Translations under genes and position numbers: made by a program
The notes under the pieces: generated by a model
Databases searched by the model: none
Told to the model about the DNA's origin: nothing
The model's input: the letters and a program-made list of their open reading frames with translations, nothing else
Shown here: in pieces, positions 1 through 8,106 of the stretch
Layout: the number at the start of each line of letters is the position of its first letter
Position numbering within the stretch: position 1 is the first letter of the stretch
Assembly: GCA_003445895.1 (NCBI GenBank)
Contig: DMCD01000275.1
Coordinates: forward strand, 1-10,597
Source: Lachnoclostridium sp.
Lineage (GTDB): Bacteria; Bacillota; Clostridia; Lachnospirales; Lachnospiraceae
DNA: 10,597 nt
Reading direction: 5' to 3'

Positions 1-309
1 GGACTGTCCTCCAAGTACAAGGCCCTGCCGGCGGAGCTTTCCGGCGGCGAACAGCAGCGGGTGGCCATCGCCAGAGCGCTCATCAACAAGCCGGAGATTC
101 TTCTGGCCGATGAGCCCACGGGCAATCTGGACTCCCGGAATTCCATGGAGATCATGCATCTTCTGGAGGACATCAACAGCAGAGGCACCACGGTCATCGT
201 GGTTACGCACAGCCATGAGATTGTGCGCGATATGAAGAAGCGGGTCATCGTTCTTGACCGCGGCGTGGTTGCCCAGGATGCGGCAGAGCTGAATGAGGTA
301 TGGCATTAA
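1..309 (+). CDS. ftsE: Cell division ATP-binding protein FtsE, 3' part (5' end outside window)
   Basis: This is the C-terminal 102 codons of an ABC-transporter ATPase; the Walker A part lies upstream of the window. In order one sees the ABC signature [15 protein letters not shown] (from about codon 13), the Walker B/D-loop stretch [13 protein letters not shown] (from about codon 33) and the switch histidine in VVTHSHEIV (H70). FtsE is the cytoplasmic ATPase that works with FtsX to drive a periplasmic or extracellular peptidoglycan hydrolase at the division or elongation site; it does not transport a substrate. Many ABC ATPases share these motifs, but the ftsX gene starting 14 nt downstream settles the assignment. 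The protein ends shortly after the short tail [16 protein letters not shown], as expected for FtsE rather than a longer transporter ATPase. It is probably cotranscribed with the next three genes. Confidence 0.95.
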   Translation, partial: GLSSKYKALPAELSGGEQQRVAIARALINKPEILLADEPTGNLDSRNSMEIMHLLEDINSRGTTVIVVTHSHEIVRDMKKRVIVLDRGVVAQDAAELNEVWH

Positions 310-323
310 GGAAGAGTAGATAG

Positions 324-1226
324 ATGGGAACATTACTGTACTGTATCAGGCAGGGAATAAAGAATATCGGCAGGAAAATCTGGATTTCACTGGTCTCCAC
401 GGCCAGCATTTCCGCCTGCATCTTTCTTTTCTGCCTTTTTTTTGCTGTCATTGCCAACGTCCGGTATATCGTCAGGAACGCGGAGGCGCAGGTTGCCGTT
501 TCCGCCTTCTTTGATGCGGGCACAACGGAGGAGGAGATTCTCGCGGTGAAGGGCCAGATTGAGCAGCGCCCGGAGGTGCGGGAGGTAACCTATATCTCCG
601 CGGATGCAGCCTGGGAGAACTTCCAGAAGGAATATTTCAAGGACAATGAAGAGCTGGCGAAGGGATTTGCCAATGACAACCCCCTGGCCAATTCCGCCTC
701 CTGCGAGATTCATCTGAACAGCATCGAGGCCCAGAGCGGCTTTGTGGCGTGGCTCCAGGAGGTTCCGGGCGTCCGGAAGGTCAATTACTCCATGGATACG
801 GCTGCGGGCCTGATCCGCTTCAACAAGCTGATCAGTGCGGCTTCCGCCGTGATCATCGGCATCCTTCTGGCGGTTTCCGTATTCCTGATCAGCAACACCA
901 TCTCCACGGCGGCGGCATTCCGCAAGGATGAGAACCGCATCATGCGGCTGATCGGCGCCACCAATTTCATGATCCGGGCCCCCTTTGTGGTGGAGGGCAT
1001 CCTGATCGGACTGGCCGGTGCGGTGATCCCGCTGACCATATGCTATTTCATGTACCGCCAGGCGGTGCAGATTCTGCTGGAGAAGTTTAATATTCTTTCC
1101 AGCATTGTAGATTTTCTTCCTGTGGAAGCTATCTTCCCGACCATGGCGGCGGTGGCGCTGGCCCTGGGCGTGGGAATCGGATTTATCGGCAGCTTCTTCA
1201 CGATTAGAAAGCATCTGAAGGTGTAA
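324..1226 (+). CDS. ftsX: Cell division protein FtsX (FtsEX permease-like subunit)
   Basis: The 300-residue product has the FtsX layout: a short cytoplasmic N-terminus, membrane segment 1 at about residues 21-46, an extracellular domain at about 47-165, then three more membrane segments at about 170-192, 221-245 and 270-292. The cytoplasmic loop between segments 2 and 3 contains the family stretch IMRLIGATNFMIRAPF (about 206-221), the region known to contact FtsE. The length is normal for Gram-positive FtsX. FtsX transmits ATP hydrolysis by FtsE to a coiled-coil wall hydrolase bound by its extracellular domain; the gene that begins 3 nt downstream encodes such a protein. AAGGAAG lies 9 nt before the ATG. 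No frameshift or missing segment is visible. Confidence 0.95.
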   Translation: MGTLLYCIRQGIKNIGRKIWISLVSTASISACIFLFCLFFAVIANVRYIVRNAEAQVAVSAFFDAGTTEEEILAVKGQIEQRPEVREVTYISADAAWENFQKEYFKDNEELAKGFANDNPLANSASCEIHLNSIEAQSGFVAWLQEVPGVRKVNYSMDTAAGLIRFNKLISAASAVIIGILLAVSVFLISNTISTAAAFRKDENRIMRLIGATNFMIRAPFVVEGILIGLAGAVIPLTICYFMYRQAVQILLEKFNILSSIVDFLPVEAIFPTMAAVALALGVGIGFIGSFFTIRKHLKV

Positions 1227-1229
1227 TAC

Positions 1230-2555
1230 ATGAGAAAATTCGGAATTCACCGCATTCTGTGCCTGTTTCTCGCCCTCCTTCTCATGACGATGCCGGCCTA
1301 CGGCGCCACGAAGAAGGAAGTGGAGGAGGAGAAGAGCAAGGCGCAGGTCATTGCGGCGGAGAAACAGAAGACCGAGCAGAAGATCGCCGAGCTGGAAGCG
1401 CTGAAGGGGGACACCCAGGCCTATATCCGGGAGCTGGATATGCAGCTTCTGCAGCTGGCGGATGAGCTGGACCAGCTGGAGACAGATATCGCGGCCAAGC
1501 AGGCCGAGGTCGACGAGACCACGGCCCATCTGGCAGAGGCGGAGCAGACGGAGCGGGAGCAGTATGAGGCGATGAAGCTCCGGATCCAGTATATGTATGA
1601 GAAGGGAGATTCCAGCTATCTGGACATGCTCCTTTCCTCCGGGTCCATGTCGGAGCTTTTAAACCGGGCAGAGTATATCCAGGAGATCTCGGTTTACGAT
1701 AGGGACATGCTGGAAAAGTACAAGGCCATTGTGGCGGATATCGCGGCCACCAAGGTAAAGCTGGAGGAAGAACTGCAGCAGCTGGAGGATCTGAAGACCC
1801 AGACCGAGGCGAAGCAGCAGTCCGTCCTGATGCTGGTGGACGAGAAGAATAAGGAACTGGCAAATCTGAATTCCCAGCTGGAGACCCAGGCAGAACTGCG
1901 GGCCGGCTATGAGGCCGACCTGGCGGAGACGAACGCCCGGATCGCCCAGATGGAGGAAGAGATCCGGAAGGCCGAGGAAGAGGCCCGACGCCGGGCGGAA
2001 GAGGAGGCCCGAAGGAAGGCGGAGGAAGAGGCAAGACGGAAGGCCGAGGAGGCCGCACGGGCCAGAGAGGGCGCGGGCGAAGCCAGCGGCCAGGCGGTCG
2101 ATGCCCCGAAGGATACGGAGAAGAAGTCATCCTCGTCGTCCTCCTCTGGATCAAAAGCCACGGGAAGCCTGTCCTGGCCGCTGCCGGCCAGCGACTACGT
2201 CACCTCCGGCTTCGGCCACAGAGAGTCGCCGACAGCCGGCGCATCCAGCAATCATCAGGGAATTGACATCGGCGCATCCACCGGTTCCAGCATCACGGCG
2301 GCGGACGGCGGCACGGTGATCACCGCTTCCTACAGCAGCTCCGCAGGCAACTATGTGGTAATCAGCCATGGAAACGGACTGTCCACCGTGTATATGCACT
2401 GTTCCAAGCTGCTGGTATCGGAGGGCGATACGGTATCCAAGGGGCAGACCATCGCGAAGGTGGGATCCACCGGATATTCCACGGGCCCGCATCTCCACTT
2501 TGGCGTCCGCAAGAACGGAAGCTATGTGGATCCGACGGATTACGTCAGCCCGTAA
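1230..2555 (+). CDS. Secreted PcsB-like coiled-coil protein with C-terminal M23 (LytM) endopeptidase domain, likely FtsEX-activated hydrolase
   Basis: This 441-residue secreted protein begins with a signal peptide (RK-rich start, hydrophobic core at about 8-20, probable cleavage after AYG near residue 25). Residues about 27-280 form a long heptad-rich coiled coil. It includes a segment resembling the PcsB coiled-coil domain (LRIQYMYEKGDSSYLDMLL, 117-135) and ends in four AEEEARRK-type repeats (248-279). A linker with seven serines (300-306) leads to an M23 domain (about 314-441). The zinc ligands and catalytic histidines all appear present: H342 and D346 in HQGID, H390 in YMH, H421 and H423 in HLHF. 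By family knowledge it should cut peptide cross-bridges of peptidoglycan. The E. coli equivalent EnvC has a degenerate LytM domain, while the Gram-positive FtsEX partners CwlO and PcsB carry NlpC/P60 and CHAP domains. The start 3 nt after ftsX suggests translational coupling. That FtsEX controls it is inferred from context. Confidence 0.9.
   Translation: MRKFGIHRILCLFLALLLMTMPAYGATKKEVEEEKSKAQVIAAEKQKTEQKIAELEALKGDTQAYIRELDMQLLQLADELDQLETDIAAKQAEVDETTAHLAEAEQTEREQYEAMKLRIQYMYEKGDSSYLDMLLSSGSMSELLNRAEYIQEISVYDRDMLEKYKAIVADIAATKVKLEEELQQLEDLKTQTEAKQQSVLMLVDEKNKELANLNSQLETQAELRAGYEADLAETNARIAQMEEEIRKAEEEARRRAEEEARRKAEEEARRKAEEAARAREGAGEASGQAVDAPKDTEKKSSSSSSSGSKATGSLSWPLPASDYVTSGFGHRESPTAGASSNHQGIDIGASTGSSITAADGGTVITASYSSSAGNYVVISHGNGLSTVYMHCSKLLVSEGDTVSKGQTIAKVGSTGYSTGPHLHFGVRKNGSYVDPTDYVSP
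1971..2066 (+). repeat. Four in-frame 24-bp tandem repeats encoding AEEEARRK-like units
   Basis: Four consecutive 24-nt units at 1971-1994, 1995-2018, 2019-2042 and 2043-2066 encode AEEEARRR, AEEEARRK, AEEEARRK and AEEAARAR. The units have diverged at third positions, so the protein pattern is better kept than the DNA. The repeats lengthen a highly charged helix, probably a rigid spacer between the coiled coil and the serine-rich linker. As in-frame tandem DNA repeats they could change copy number between strains. Confidence 0.85.
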
Positions 2556-2557
2556 AC

Positions 2558-2565
2558 GGGGAGGA
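2558..2565 (+). promoter_or_regulatory. Ribosome binding site that selects a TTG start for the S41 protease
   Basis: GGGGAGGA sits 7 nt before the TTG at 2573. An ATG at 2568-2570 lies only 2 nt from this site and reads Met-Asn-stop, so it cannot start the protease. A GTG at 2600 preceded by AGGAG (2591-2595) is a weaker alternative; it would remove the arginine/lysine-rich N-terminus expected in front of the membrane anchor. Confidence 0.65.
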
Positions 2566-2572
2566 TAATGAA

Positions 2573-3823
2573 TTGAATCGGGAAGAAAAAAGGAGATTCG
2601 TGACAGGTGTCCTGGTCGGCGCACTGTCCGCGATACTGTTTTTCGGTATTCTGTTTGCGGGCGGGATCCTGCTGCTTAACCGCGAGGTGCAGAAGGAAGC
2701 GGAGCAGACCTCCGGTCAGACGGCCGACGGGCAGCATGACTGGAATAAGATCCGGCGGAAGCTGGGCAGGATCCAGACTTATGTCGACCGGTATTATATC
2801 TTTGGCGACAGGCTGGATACGCAGCTTCAGGAAGAATATATCTACAAGGGCTATATGGCCGCCCTGGGAGACGTCTATACCACCTACTACACCAAAGAGG
2901 AGTGGCAGGAGATGGAGGAGCAGACCTCCGGCGCCTATGTGGGCATCGGCGTGCTCGTCCAGCAGGACAAGAACACCGGCCTGGTGACGGTAATGAAGGT
3001 CTTCGCCGGAAGCCCGGCGCTGGATGCCGGCATGAAGGCCGGCGATATCCTGGCGCAGGTGGGTGAGGTGGACGCCACCACCATGGACCTGGATATGCTG
3101 GTGCAGAATCACATCCGCGGCGAAGAAGGGACCGATGTTGACATCACCGTGTACCGGCCGGATACCGGCGAGTACATCGATATGACAATCACCAGAAAGA
3201 CGGTGGCGGTCGAGACCGTGGAGGCCAAAATCAACGGTGACATCGGCTATGTGAGCGTTTCCGAGTTTGACGGGGTCAGCGCGGGGCAGTTTAAGACAGC
3301 CATTGACACGCTGCAGGAGCGGGGCATGAAGAAGCTCATCGTCGACATGCGCAACAACCCCGGCGGCGACGTCAACACGGTCATCACCATGACAGATTAT
3401 CTGCTGGACCAGGACCAGGTGATCTTCAGCATGTCCGGCAAGCAGGGAAAAGAACGGGTATTCAAATCCGAGGATAACCATAAGATTGACATTCCCGTGG
3501 TCGTACTGGTCAACGGCAATTCCGCCAGCGCTGCGGAGATCTTCACCGGTGCGCTGAAGGACAATAACAGGGCCACCGTGGTGGGAACCACCACCTTCGG
3601 CAAGGGCATCGTCCAGTCGGTGTTTGAGCTGGATGACGGAAGCGCTCTGAAGATTACGACGGAGCGGTATTACACGCCGAACGGCACGGATATCCATGAA
3701 CACGGCATCGAGCCGGATGTGACGGTGGAGCTGGAGGGCGGCAATGACTACGCCCTGTCTTCCATGAGCGAGGAGGAAGACAATCAGCTGCAGAAGGCCA
3801 TGGAAATCCTGAAGGAAAAGTAA
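2573..3823 (+). CDS. Membrane-anchored carboxyl-terminal processing protease, PDZ plus peptidase S41 (Ctp family)
   Basis: This 416-residue protein has a basic N-terminus, one membrane anchor at about residues 10-35, a helical region, a PDZ domain at about 118-210 and an S41 protease core at about 220-388. The catalytic residues line up with the Ctp/Tsp family: nucleophile S319 in NSASAAEIFTGAL, general base K344 in FGKGIVQ, and Q348 four residues later. The family cleaves proteins near their C-termini outside the cytoplasmic membrane, with PDZ gating access. The TTG start is preferred because the first in-frame ATG is at residue 95, which would remove the anchor. The gene follows the M23 hydrolase by 17 nt. 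CtpA of Pseudomonas aeruginosa degrades M23-type wall hydrolases, so turnover of its neighbour is a reasonable but untested idea. It could equally be called CtpA or CtpB; sequence alone does not decide. Confidence 0.92.
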   Translation: MNREEKRRFVTGVLVGALSAILFFGILFAGGILLLNREVQKEAEQTSGQTADGQHDWNKIRRKLGRIQTYVDRYYIFGDRLDTQLQEEYIYKGYMAALGDVYTTYYTKEEWQEMEEQTSGAYVGIGVLVQQDKNTGLVTVMKVFAGSPALDAGMKAGDILAQVGEVDATTMDLDMLVQNHIRGEEGTDVDITVYRPDTGEYIDMTITRKTVAVETVEAKINGDIGYVSVSEFDGVSAGQFKTAIDTLQERGMKKLIVDMRNNPGGDVNTVITMTDYLLDQDQVIFSMSGKQGKERVFKSEDNHKIDIPVVVLVNGNSASAAEIFTGALKDNNRATVVGTTTFGKGIVQSVFELDDGSALKITTERYYTPNGTDIHEHGIEPDVTVELEGGNDYALSSMSEEEDNQLQKAMEILKEK

Positions 3824-3839
3824 CTTAAGAACGTTGTGC

Positions 3840-3875
3840 GAGGGCCCCCGGCTTCTTTGGAAGACGGAGGCCCTC
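3840..3875 (+). other. Strong intergenic hairpin between the S41 protease and pth genes, without a T tract
   Basis: GAGGGCC (3840-3846) pairs perfectly with GGCCCTC (3869-3875). Inside it, after single mismatches, CCG pairs with CGG (3848-3850/3865-3867) and CTTC with GAAG (3852-3855/3860-3863) around a TTTG loop. That gives 14 base pairs in a 36-nt element. It occupies half of the 76-nt gap but is followed by CGAATACTGAC rather than a run of T, so it is not a standard Rho-independent terminator. An RNA-processing or 3'-end stabilising role, or partial termination, would fit its place between two functional blocks. No promoter for pth was recognised. Confidence 0.6.
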
Positions 3876-3899
3876 CGAATACTGACAGAGAGGAACTGC

Positions 3900-4565
3900 A
3901 TGTTTGTAATTGCGGGCCTGGGGAATCCGGGCAGAAAATACGAGAATACAAGACACAATGTGGGATTCTGCGTCATTGACCGTCTGGCGGACAAGTACGG
4001 GATTTCCGTGAACGAGAAGATGTTTCAGGCGCTGGTGGGCCGCGGGGTGATCGAGGGAGAGAAGGTGCTTCTGGTAAAGCCCCAGACCTTCATGAATCTG
4101 TCCGGGGAGAGCATTCAGCCCATTCTCGGGTACTATAAGGTGGATCCGGAGGATTTTGTCGTGGTCTACGATGACATTTCCCTGGAACCGGGCAATATCC
4201 GGGTCCGCGGCAAGGGCAGCGCCGGCGGACATAACGGTATCAAGAATATCATCGCGCGCCTGGGAACCCAGGAATTTCCGCGGGTGAGAATCGGCACGGG
4301 GGAGAAGCCCTCCCAGATGGACCTGGCGGATTACGTGCTGGGCCACTTTACCTCCGAGGAGCAGAAGCTGATGACGGAGGCCTATGAGGCCGGCGCTTCG
4401 GCCTGCGTGACGCTGATGCAGGAGGGCGTGGAGACGGCGATGAACCATTTTAACGGAAAAGCCCGTAAGCAGGATCCGGACAAGAACGGAAAGCACGAAA
4501 AGCACGAGAAGAAGGAAGAACTGAAAAAGCAGGAAATACAGGAAAAACGGGAAGAAGATGACTGA
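3900..4565 (+). CDS. pth: Peptidyl-tRNA hydrolase (Pth) with charged C-terminal tail
   Basis: Pth frees tRNA from peptidyl-tRNA that drops off the ribosome, an essential cytoplasmic recycling step. The 221-residue product opens with MFVIAGLGNPG and contains the catalytic set of the family: N9, H19 (in NTRHNVGF), N66 (in TFMNLSG), D91 (in VYDDI) and N112 (in SAGGHNG), matching E. coli N10, H20, N68, D93 and N114. The enzyme domain ends near residue 186. After it comes a tail of about 35 residues rich in K, E, D and H, absent from the E. coli-type protein. The ATG at 3900 is chosen because AGAGAGGA lies just upstream and the hydrolase fold begins there. An in-frame TTG at 3834 would add 22 residues encoded by the intergenic hairpin. 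The last 8 nt overlap the start of mfd. Confidence 0.96.
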   Translation: MFVIAGLGNPGRKYENTRHNVGFCVIDRLADKYGISVNEKMFQALVGRGVIEGEKVLLVKPQTFMNLSGESIQPILGYYKVDPEDFVVVYDDISLEPGNIRVRGKGSAGGHNGIKNIIARLGTQEFPRVRIGTGEKPSQMDLADYVLGHFTSEEQKLMTEAYEAGASACVTLMQEGVETAMNHFNGKARKQDPDKNGKHEKHEKKEELKKQEIQEKREEDD

Positions 4566-7500
4566 GACATTTAACAGACCTCTTACAGAGCTTGCCGAAT
4601 ACCAGGAGTTTAAGGAGGACCTTATAAAGGGCCGCGGACCCCTGCAGATGAACGGCTGCACCGGCTCCCAGAAGATGCACTTTGCGGCATCCCTTAAGGA
4701 CTGCGCGGCCTGGACGCTGATTGTAGCCCAGGATGAGCAGAAGGTAAAGGAGATGGCGGAGGACTACCGCACCTTTGACCGGAATGTGCTGATCTATCCG
4801 GCCAGAGACCTCCTGTTCTACAATTCCGATATCCACGGCAATCTCATCACCAGACGGCGCATCGACGTGATGCGGCATCTGGCGGAGGATGCGGGCGGCG
4901 TGGTCATCACCACGGTGGATGCCCTGATGGAATCGCTGCTTCCGCAGGAGCATCTCCTGCAGCACACGCTGACCATAAAAAACGGAGAAGAACTGGACCT
5001 TAGGGAGACCGCCCGGGTCCTCACCAGGCTGGGATACGAGAAGACCGCACAGGTCGACGGTTCCGGCCAGTTTTCCGTGCGCGGCGGTATCCTGGACATC
5101 TTCCCCCTGACGGAAGAGCTTCCCATCCGTGTGGAGCTCTGGGGCGACGAGGTGGATTCCATCCGCAGCTTTGACCCGGAAAGCCAGCGCTCCGTGGAGA
5201 CGCTGGAGGAGGCGCTGGTGTGGCCTGCCACGGAGATGGTTCTCGGCGAGAAAGAGATAACGGCGGGCGTAAAGAAGATCACAAAGGAACAGAAAAAGCA
5301 GGTGAAGGCGCTCCGGGATGCCATGAAGACGGAGGAGGCCTGGCGCCTGGAAACATCGGTCGGGGAAGTGGTGGACAGCCTGCAGGACGGCATGTGCGTC
5401 CACGGCCTCGAGAGCTTTATCCGCTATTTTTCCGGGGAGACGGTATCCTTCCTGGACTACTTCCCGAAAAATGACGTGCAGATCATTCTCGACGAGCCCC
5501 AGCATCTGAAGGAGAAGGCGGAAGCCGTGGAGCAGGAGTTCTCCGAGAGCATGAAGGGCCGTCTGGAAAATGGAGCCATCCTCCCGGGCCAGGCGGAGTT
5601 CCTCTGTCCGGCGAAGGAGACCATGGCCATGCTGCAGAGGGAGCGGAGTATTCTCCTCATGTCCCTGGACCAGCGGGTGCCCGGTCTTGCGCCGAAAAAG
5701 AAATACAGCATCTCCGTGCGGAACATCGGTTCCTATCAGAATAACTTCGACATGCTGATCTCCGACCTCAAGAGGTGGAAAAAGGAGAAGTACCGGGTGC
5801 TTCTGCTGGCGGGCTCCAGCGCCCGTGCCAGCCGTCTGGCGGCGGACCTCAGGGAATATGAGCTCTCCGCCTTCTGCCCCGATGAGCGGAAGAAGGAAGC
5901 GGCCCCCGGGGAGATCCTGGTGACCTCCGGCGGCCTGCACCGCGGATTTGAGTATCCGATGGTGCGCTTTGTCATGATCGCCGAGAGCGACATGTTCGGC
6001 AAGGCGGAGCGCAAGAAGAAGCGCCGGGCCAAGGCCTTTGAGGGCAAGGGCATCCGGAGCTTTTCCGAGCTTTCCGTCGGCGACTATGTGGTCCATGAGA
6101 GCCACGGCCTGGGCGTCTACAAGGGCATCGAAAAGATGATGACCGAGGAGGGACAGAAGGACTACCTCCGCATCGAATACCGGGACGACGGGGTGCTCTA
6201 TATTCCGGCCACAAGACTGGAACGGATCCAGAAGTACGCCAGCGGCAATGCGGAAAAAGTCCCGAAGCTGTCGAAGCTGGGCGGGACCGAGTGGAAAAAG
6301 ACCAAGACGAGAGTCCGCGGCGAGGTGCAGGAAATAGCAAAGGATCTGGTGCGCCTGTACGCCAAACGGCAGCGGGCGGCGGGATTTGCCTACGGACCCG
6401 ACACCGCCTGGCAGAAGGAATTCGAGGAGGCCTTCCCCTTCGAGGAGACGGAGGACCAGCTGGCCGCCATCGAGGACACCAAGCGGGATATGGAGAGCGG
6501 CCGCATCATGGACCGCCTCATCTGCGGCGACGTGGGCTTCGGCAAGACCGAGGTTGCGCTCCGGGCAGCCTTCAAGGCCGTGCAGGAGGGAAAACAGGTT
6601 GCCTTCCTGGTGCCCACCACCATTCTGGCCCAGCAGCATTACCAGACCTTCCTGCAGCGCATGAAGGACTTTCCGGTCAACATCGGCGTGCTGTCCCGGT
6701 TCCGCACCCCGACGGAGCAGAAAAAAACCATCGAGGCGCTCCGGAAGGGCAGCCTGGACGTGGTCATCGGCACCCACCGGCTGCTGTCGAAGGACGTGGT
6801 GTTCAAGAACCTGGGACTTCTGGTCATCGACGAGGAGCAGCGGTTCGGCGTGGCCCACAAGGAAAAAATCAAGCAGATGCGGGAAAATGTGGACGTTCTG
6901 ACGCTCACGGCGACGCCGATTCCCAGGACGCTTCACATGAGTCTTTCCGGCATCCGGGACATGAGCGTGCTGGAGGAGGCACCGGTGGATCGGCTTCCCA
7001 TCCAGACCTATGTCATGGAATACAGCGATGAGATCGTCCGGGAGGCCATCCGCAGAGAGCTGGCCCGGGGCGGACAGGTGTACTATGTCTACAACCGGGT
7101 GAATACCATCTCCGAGATGGCAGCGCGGCTGAAGGCCCTTCTGCCGGAGGCGGAGGTGGTGTATGCCCACGGCCAGATGAAGGAGCGGGAGCTGGAAAAT
7201 ATCATGATGGATTTCGTGGCGGGGGACATCGACGTGCTGGTCTCCACCACCATCATCGAGACCGGCCTGGATATCCCGAACGCCAATACCATCATCATTC
7301 ACGATGCGGACCGGATGGGCCTCTCCCAGCTGTACCAGATCCGAGGCCGGGTGGGACGGACCAGCCGGACCTCCTTTGCCTTCCTTATGTACCGGCGGGA
7401 CAAGATTCTCCGGGAGGAGGCGGAAAAACGGCTGCAGGCCATCCGCGAGTTCACGGAGCTGGGCAGCGGCATCCGCATCGCCATGCGGGACCTGGAGATC

Positions 7501-8106
7501 CGCGGCGCCGGCAATGTGCTGGGAGCCAGACAGTCGGGCCATATGGAGGAGGTAGGCTACGACCTCTACTGCAAGCTGCTGAATCAGGCAGTCCTTGCGC
7601 TGCGGGGCGAGGAGCCGGAGGACGAGGAGTTCGAGACCGAGGTGAACTGCGATATCAATGCCTTCATCCCGGCTTCCTATATCAAGAATGAGTACCAGAA
7701 GCTGGATATCTACAAGCGGATTTCCTCCTTCACCGATCCGGATGACCGGATGGACATGGAGGACGAGCTGACCGACCGGTTCGGCGACATCCCGAAGCCG
7801 GTGGAAAACCTGCTCTTGGTGTCGGATGTGCGGGCCATGGCCCACCGGGCCGGTGTGACCGAGGTTCTGGTGAACCGTCAGGAAATCACTCTGAAGATGT
7901 ACCGGAAGGCAAAGCTTGACCCGGCGGGAATTCCGGCCTTTATCGACCGGTACAGCGCAAATATCCGGTTCCGCCCGGGCGACCCGCCCATGTTTTACTA
8001 CCAGGAGAAACGGGAAAAGTATGCGGACTGCATCCCCATGCTGAAAAAGGCAAGGGAGATTCTCGGCGAGTTTATCCGGCTGACCCAGACGGAGGTGCCC
8101 GCATGA
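4558..8106 (+). CDS. mfd: Transcription-repair coupling factor Mfd
   Basis: Mfd is a DNA translocase that pushes stalled RNA polymerase off damaged templates and recruits UvrA. The 1182-residue product has the usual full-length layout. The N-terminal third is a UvrB-like module whose P-loop is degenerate (MNGCTGSQKMHF, no GKT). The RNA-polymerase-interacting CarD-like domain starts at about residue 505 (SVGDYVVHESHGLGVYKGIE). The superfamily 2 helicase motor has Walker A GDVGFGKT (657-664), the Walker B box DEEQ (758-761), TATPIPRT (784-791) and motif VI QIRGRVGRT (927-935). The C-terminal domain begins near residue 1030. The start ATG lies inside the end of pth (8-nt overlap), indicating coupled translation. 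Its stop overlaps the next start by 4 nt (ATGA). No truncation or missing motif was found. Confidence 0.97.
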   Translation: MTETFNRPLTELAEYQEFKEDLIKGRGPLQMNGCTGSQKMHFAASLKDCAAWTLIVAQDEQKVKEMAEDYRTFDRNVLIYPARDLLFYNSDIHGNLITRRRIDVMRHLAEDAGGVVITTVDALMESLLPQEHLLQHTLTIKNGEELDLRETARVLTRLGYEKTAQVDGSGQFSVRGGILDIFPLTEELPIRVELWGDEVDSIRSFDPESQRSVETLEEALVWPATEMVLGEKEITAGVKKITKEQKKQVKALRDAMKTEEAWRLETSVGEVVDSLQDGMCVHGLESFIRYFSGETVSFLDYFPKNDVQIILDEPQHLKEKAEAVEQEFSESMKGRLENGAILPGQAEFLCPAKETMAMLQRERSILLMSLDQRVPGLAPKKKYSISVRNIGSYQNNFDMLISDLKRWKKEKYRVLLLAGSSARASRLAADLREYELSAFCPDERKKEAAPGEILVTSGGLHRGFEYPMVRFVMIAESDMFGKAERKKKRRAKAFEGKGIRSFSELSVGDYVVHESHGLGVYKGIEKMMTEEGQKDYLRIEYRDDGVLYIPATRLERIQKYASGNAEKVPKLSKLGGTEWKKTKTRVRGEVQEIAKDLVRLYAKRQRAAGFAYGPDTAWQKEFEEAFPFEETEDQLAAIEDTKRDMESGRIMDRLICGDVGFGKTEVALRAAFKAVQEGKQVAFLVPTTILAQQHYQTFLQRMKDFPVNIGVLSRFRTPTEQKKTIEALRKGSLDVVIGTHRLLSKDVVFKNLGLLVIDEEQRFGVAHKEKIKQMRENVDVLTLTATPIPRTLHMSLSGIRDMSVLEEAPVDRLPIQTYVMEYSDEIVREAIRRELARGGQVYYVYNRVNTISEMAARLKALLPEAEVVYAHGQMKERELENIMMDFVAGDIDVLVSTTIIETGLDIPNANTIIIHDADRMGLSQLYQIRGRVGRTSRTSFAFLMYRRDKILREEAEKRLQAIREFTELGSGIRIAMRDLEIRGAGNVLGARQSGHMEEVGYDLYCKLLNQAVLALRGEEPEDEEFETEVNCDINAFIPASYIKNEYQKLDIYKRISSFTDPDDRMDMEDELTDRFGDIPKPVENLLLVSDVRAMAHRAGVTEVLVNRQEITLKMYRKAKLDPAGIPAFIDRYSANIRFRPGDPPMFYYQEKREKYADCIPMLKKAREILGEFIRLTQTEVPA

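Noticed and set aside
3834..3899. Upstream TTG start that would lengthen Pth by 22 residues
   Set aside because: The added residues are encoded by the hairpin; the ATG at 3900 has a good ribosome binding site and the family alignment starts there.
4450..7845. An 1131-codon open frame on the - strand opposite mfd, with long open frames also opposite ftsX (387-1529) and the S41 gene (2540-3994)
   Set aside because: They run antisense to clearly conserved genes, their translations are low-complexity (rich in H, L, G, R, D) with no recognisable domain, and GC-rich codon use readily keeps antisense frames open.
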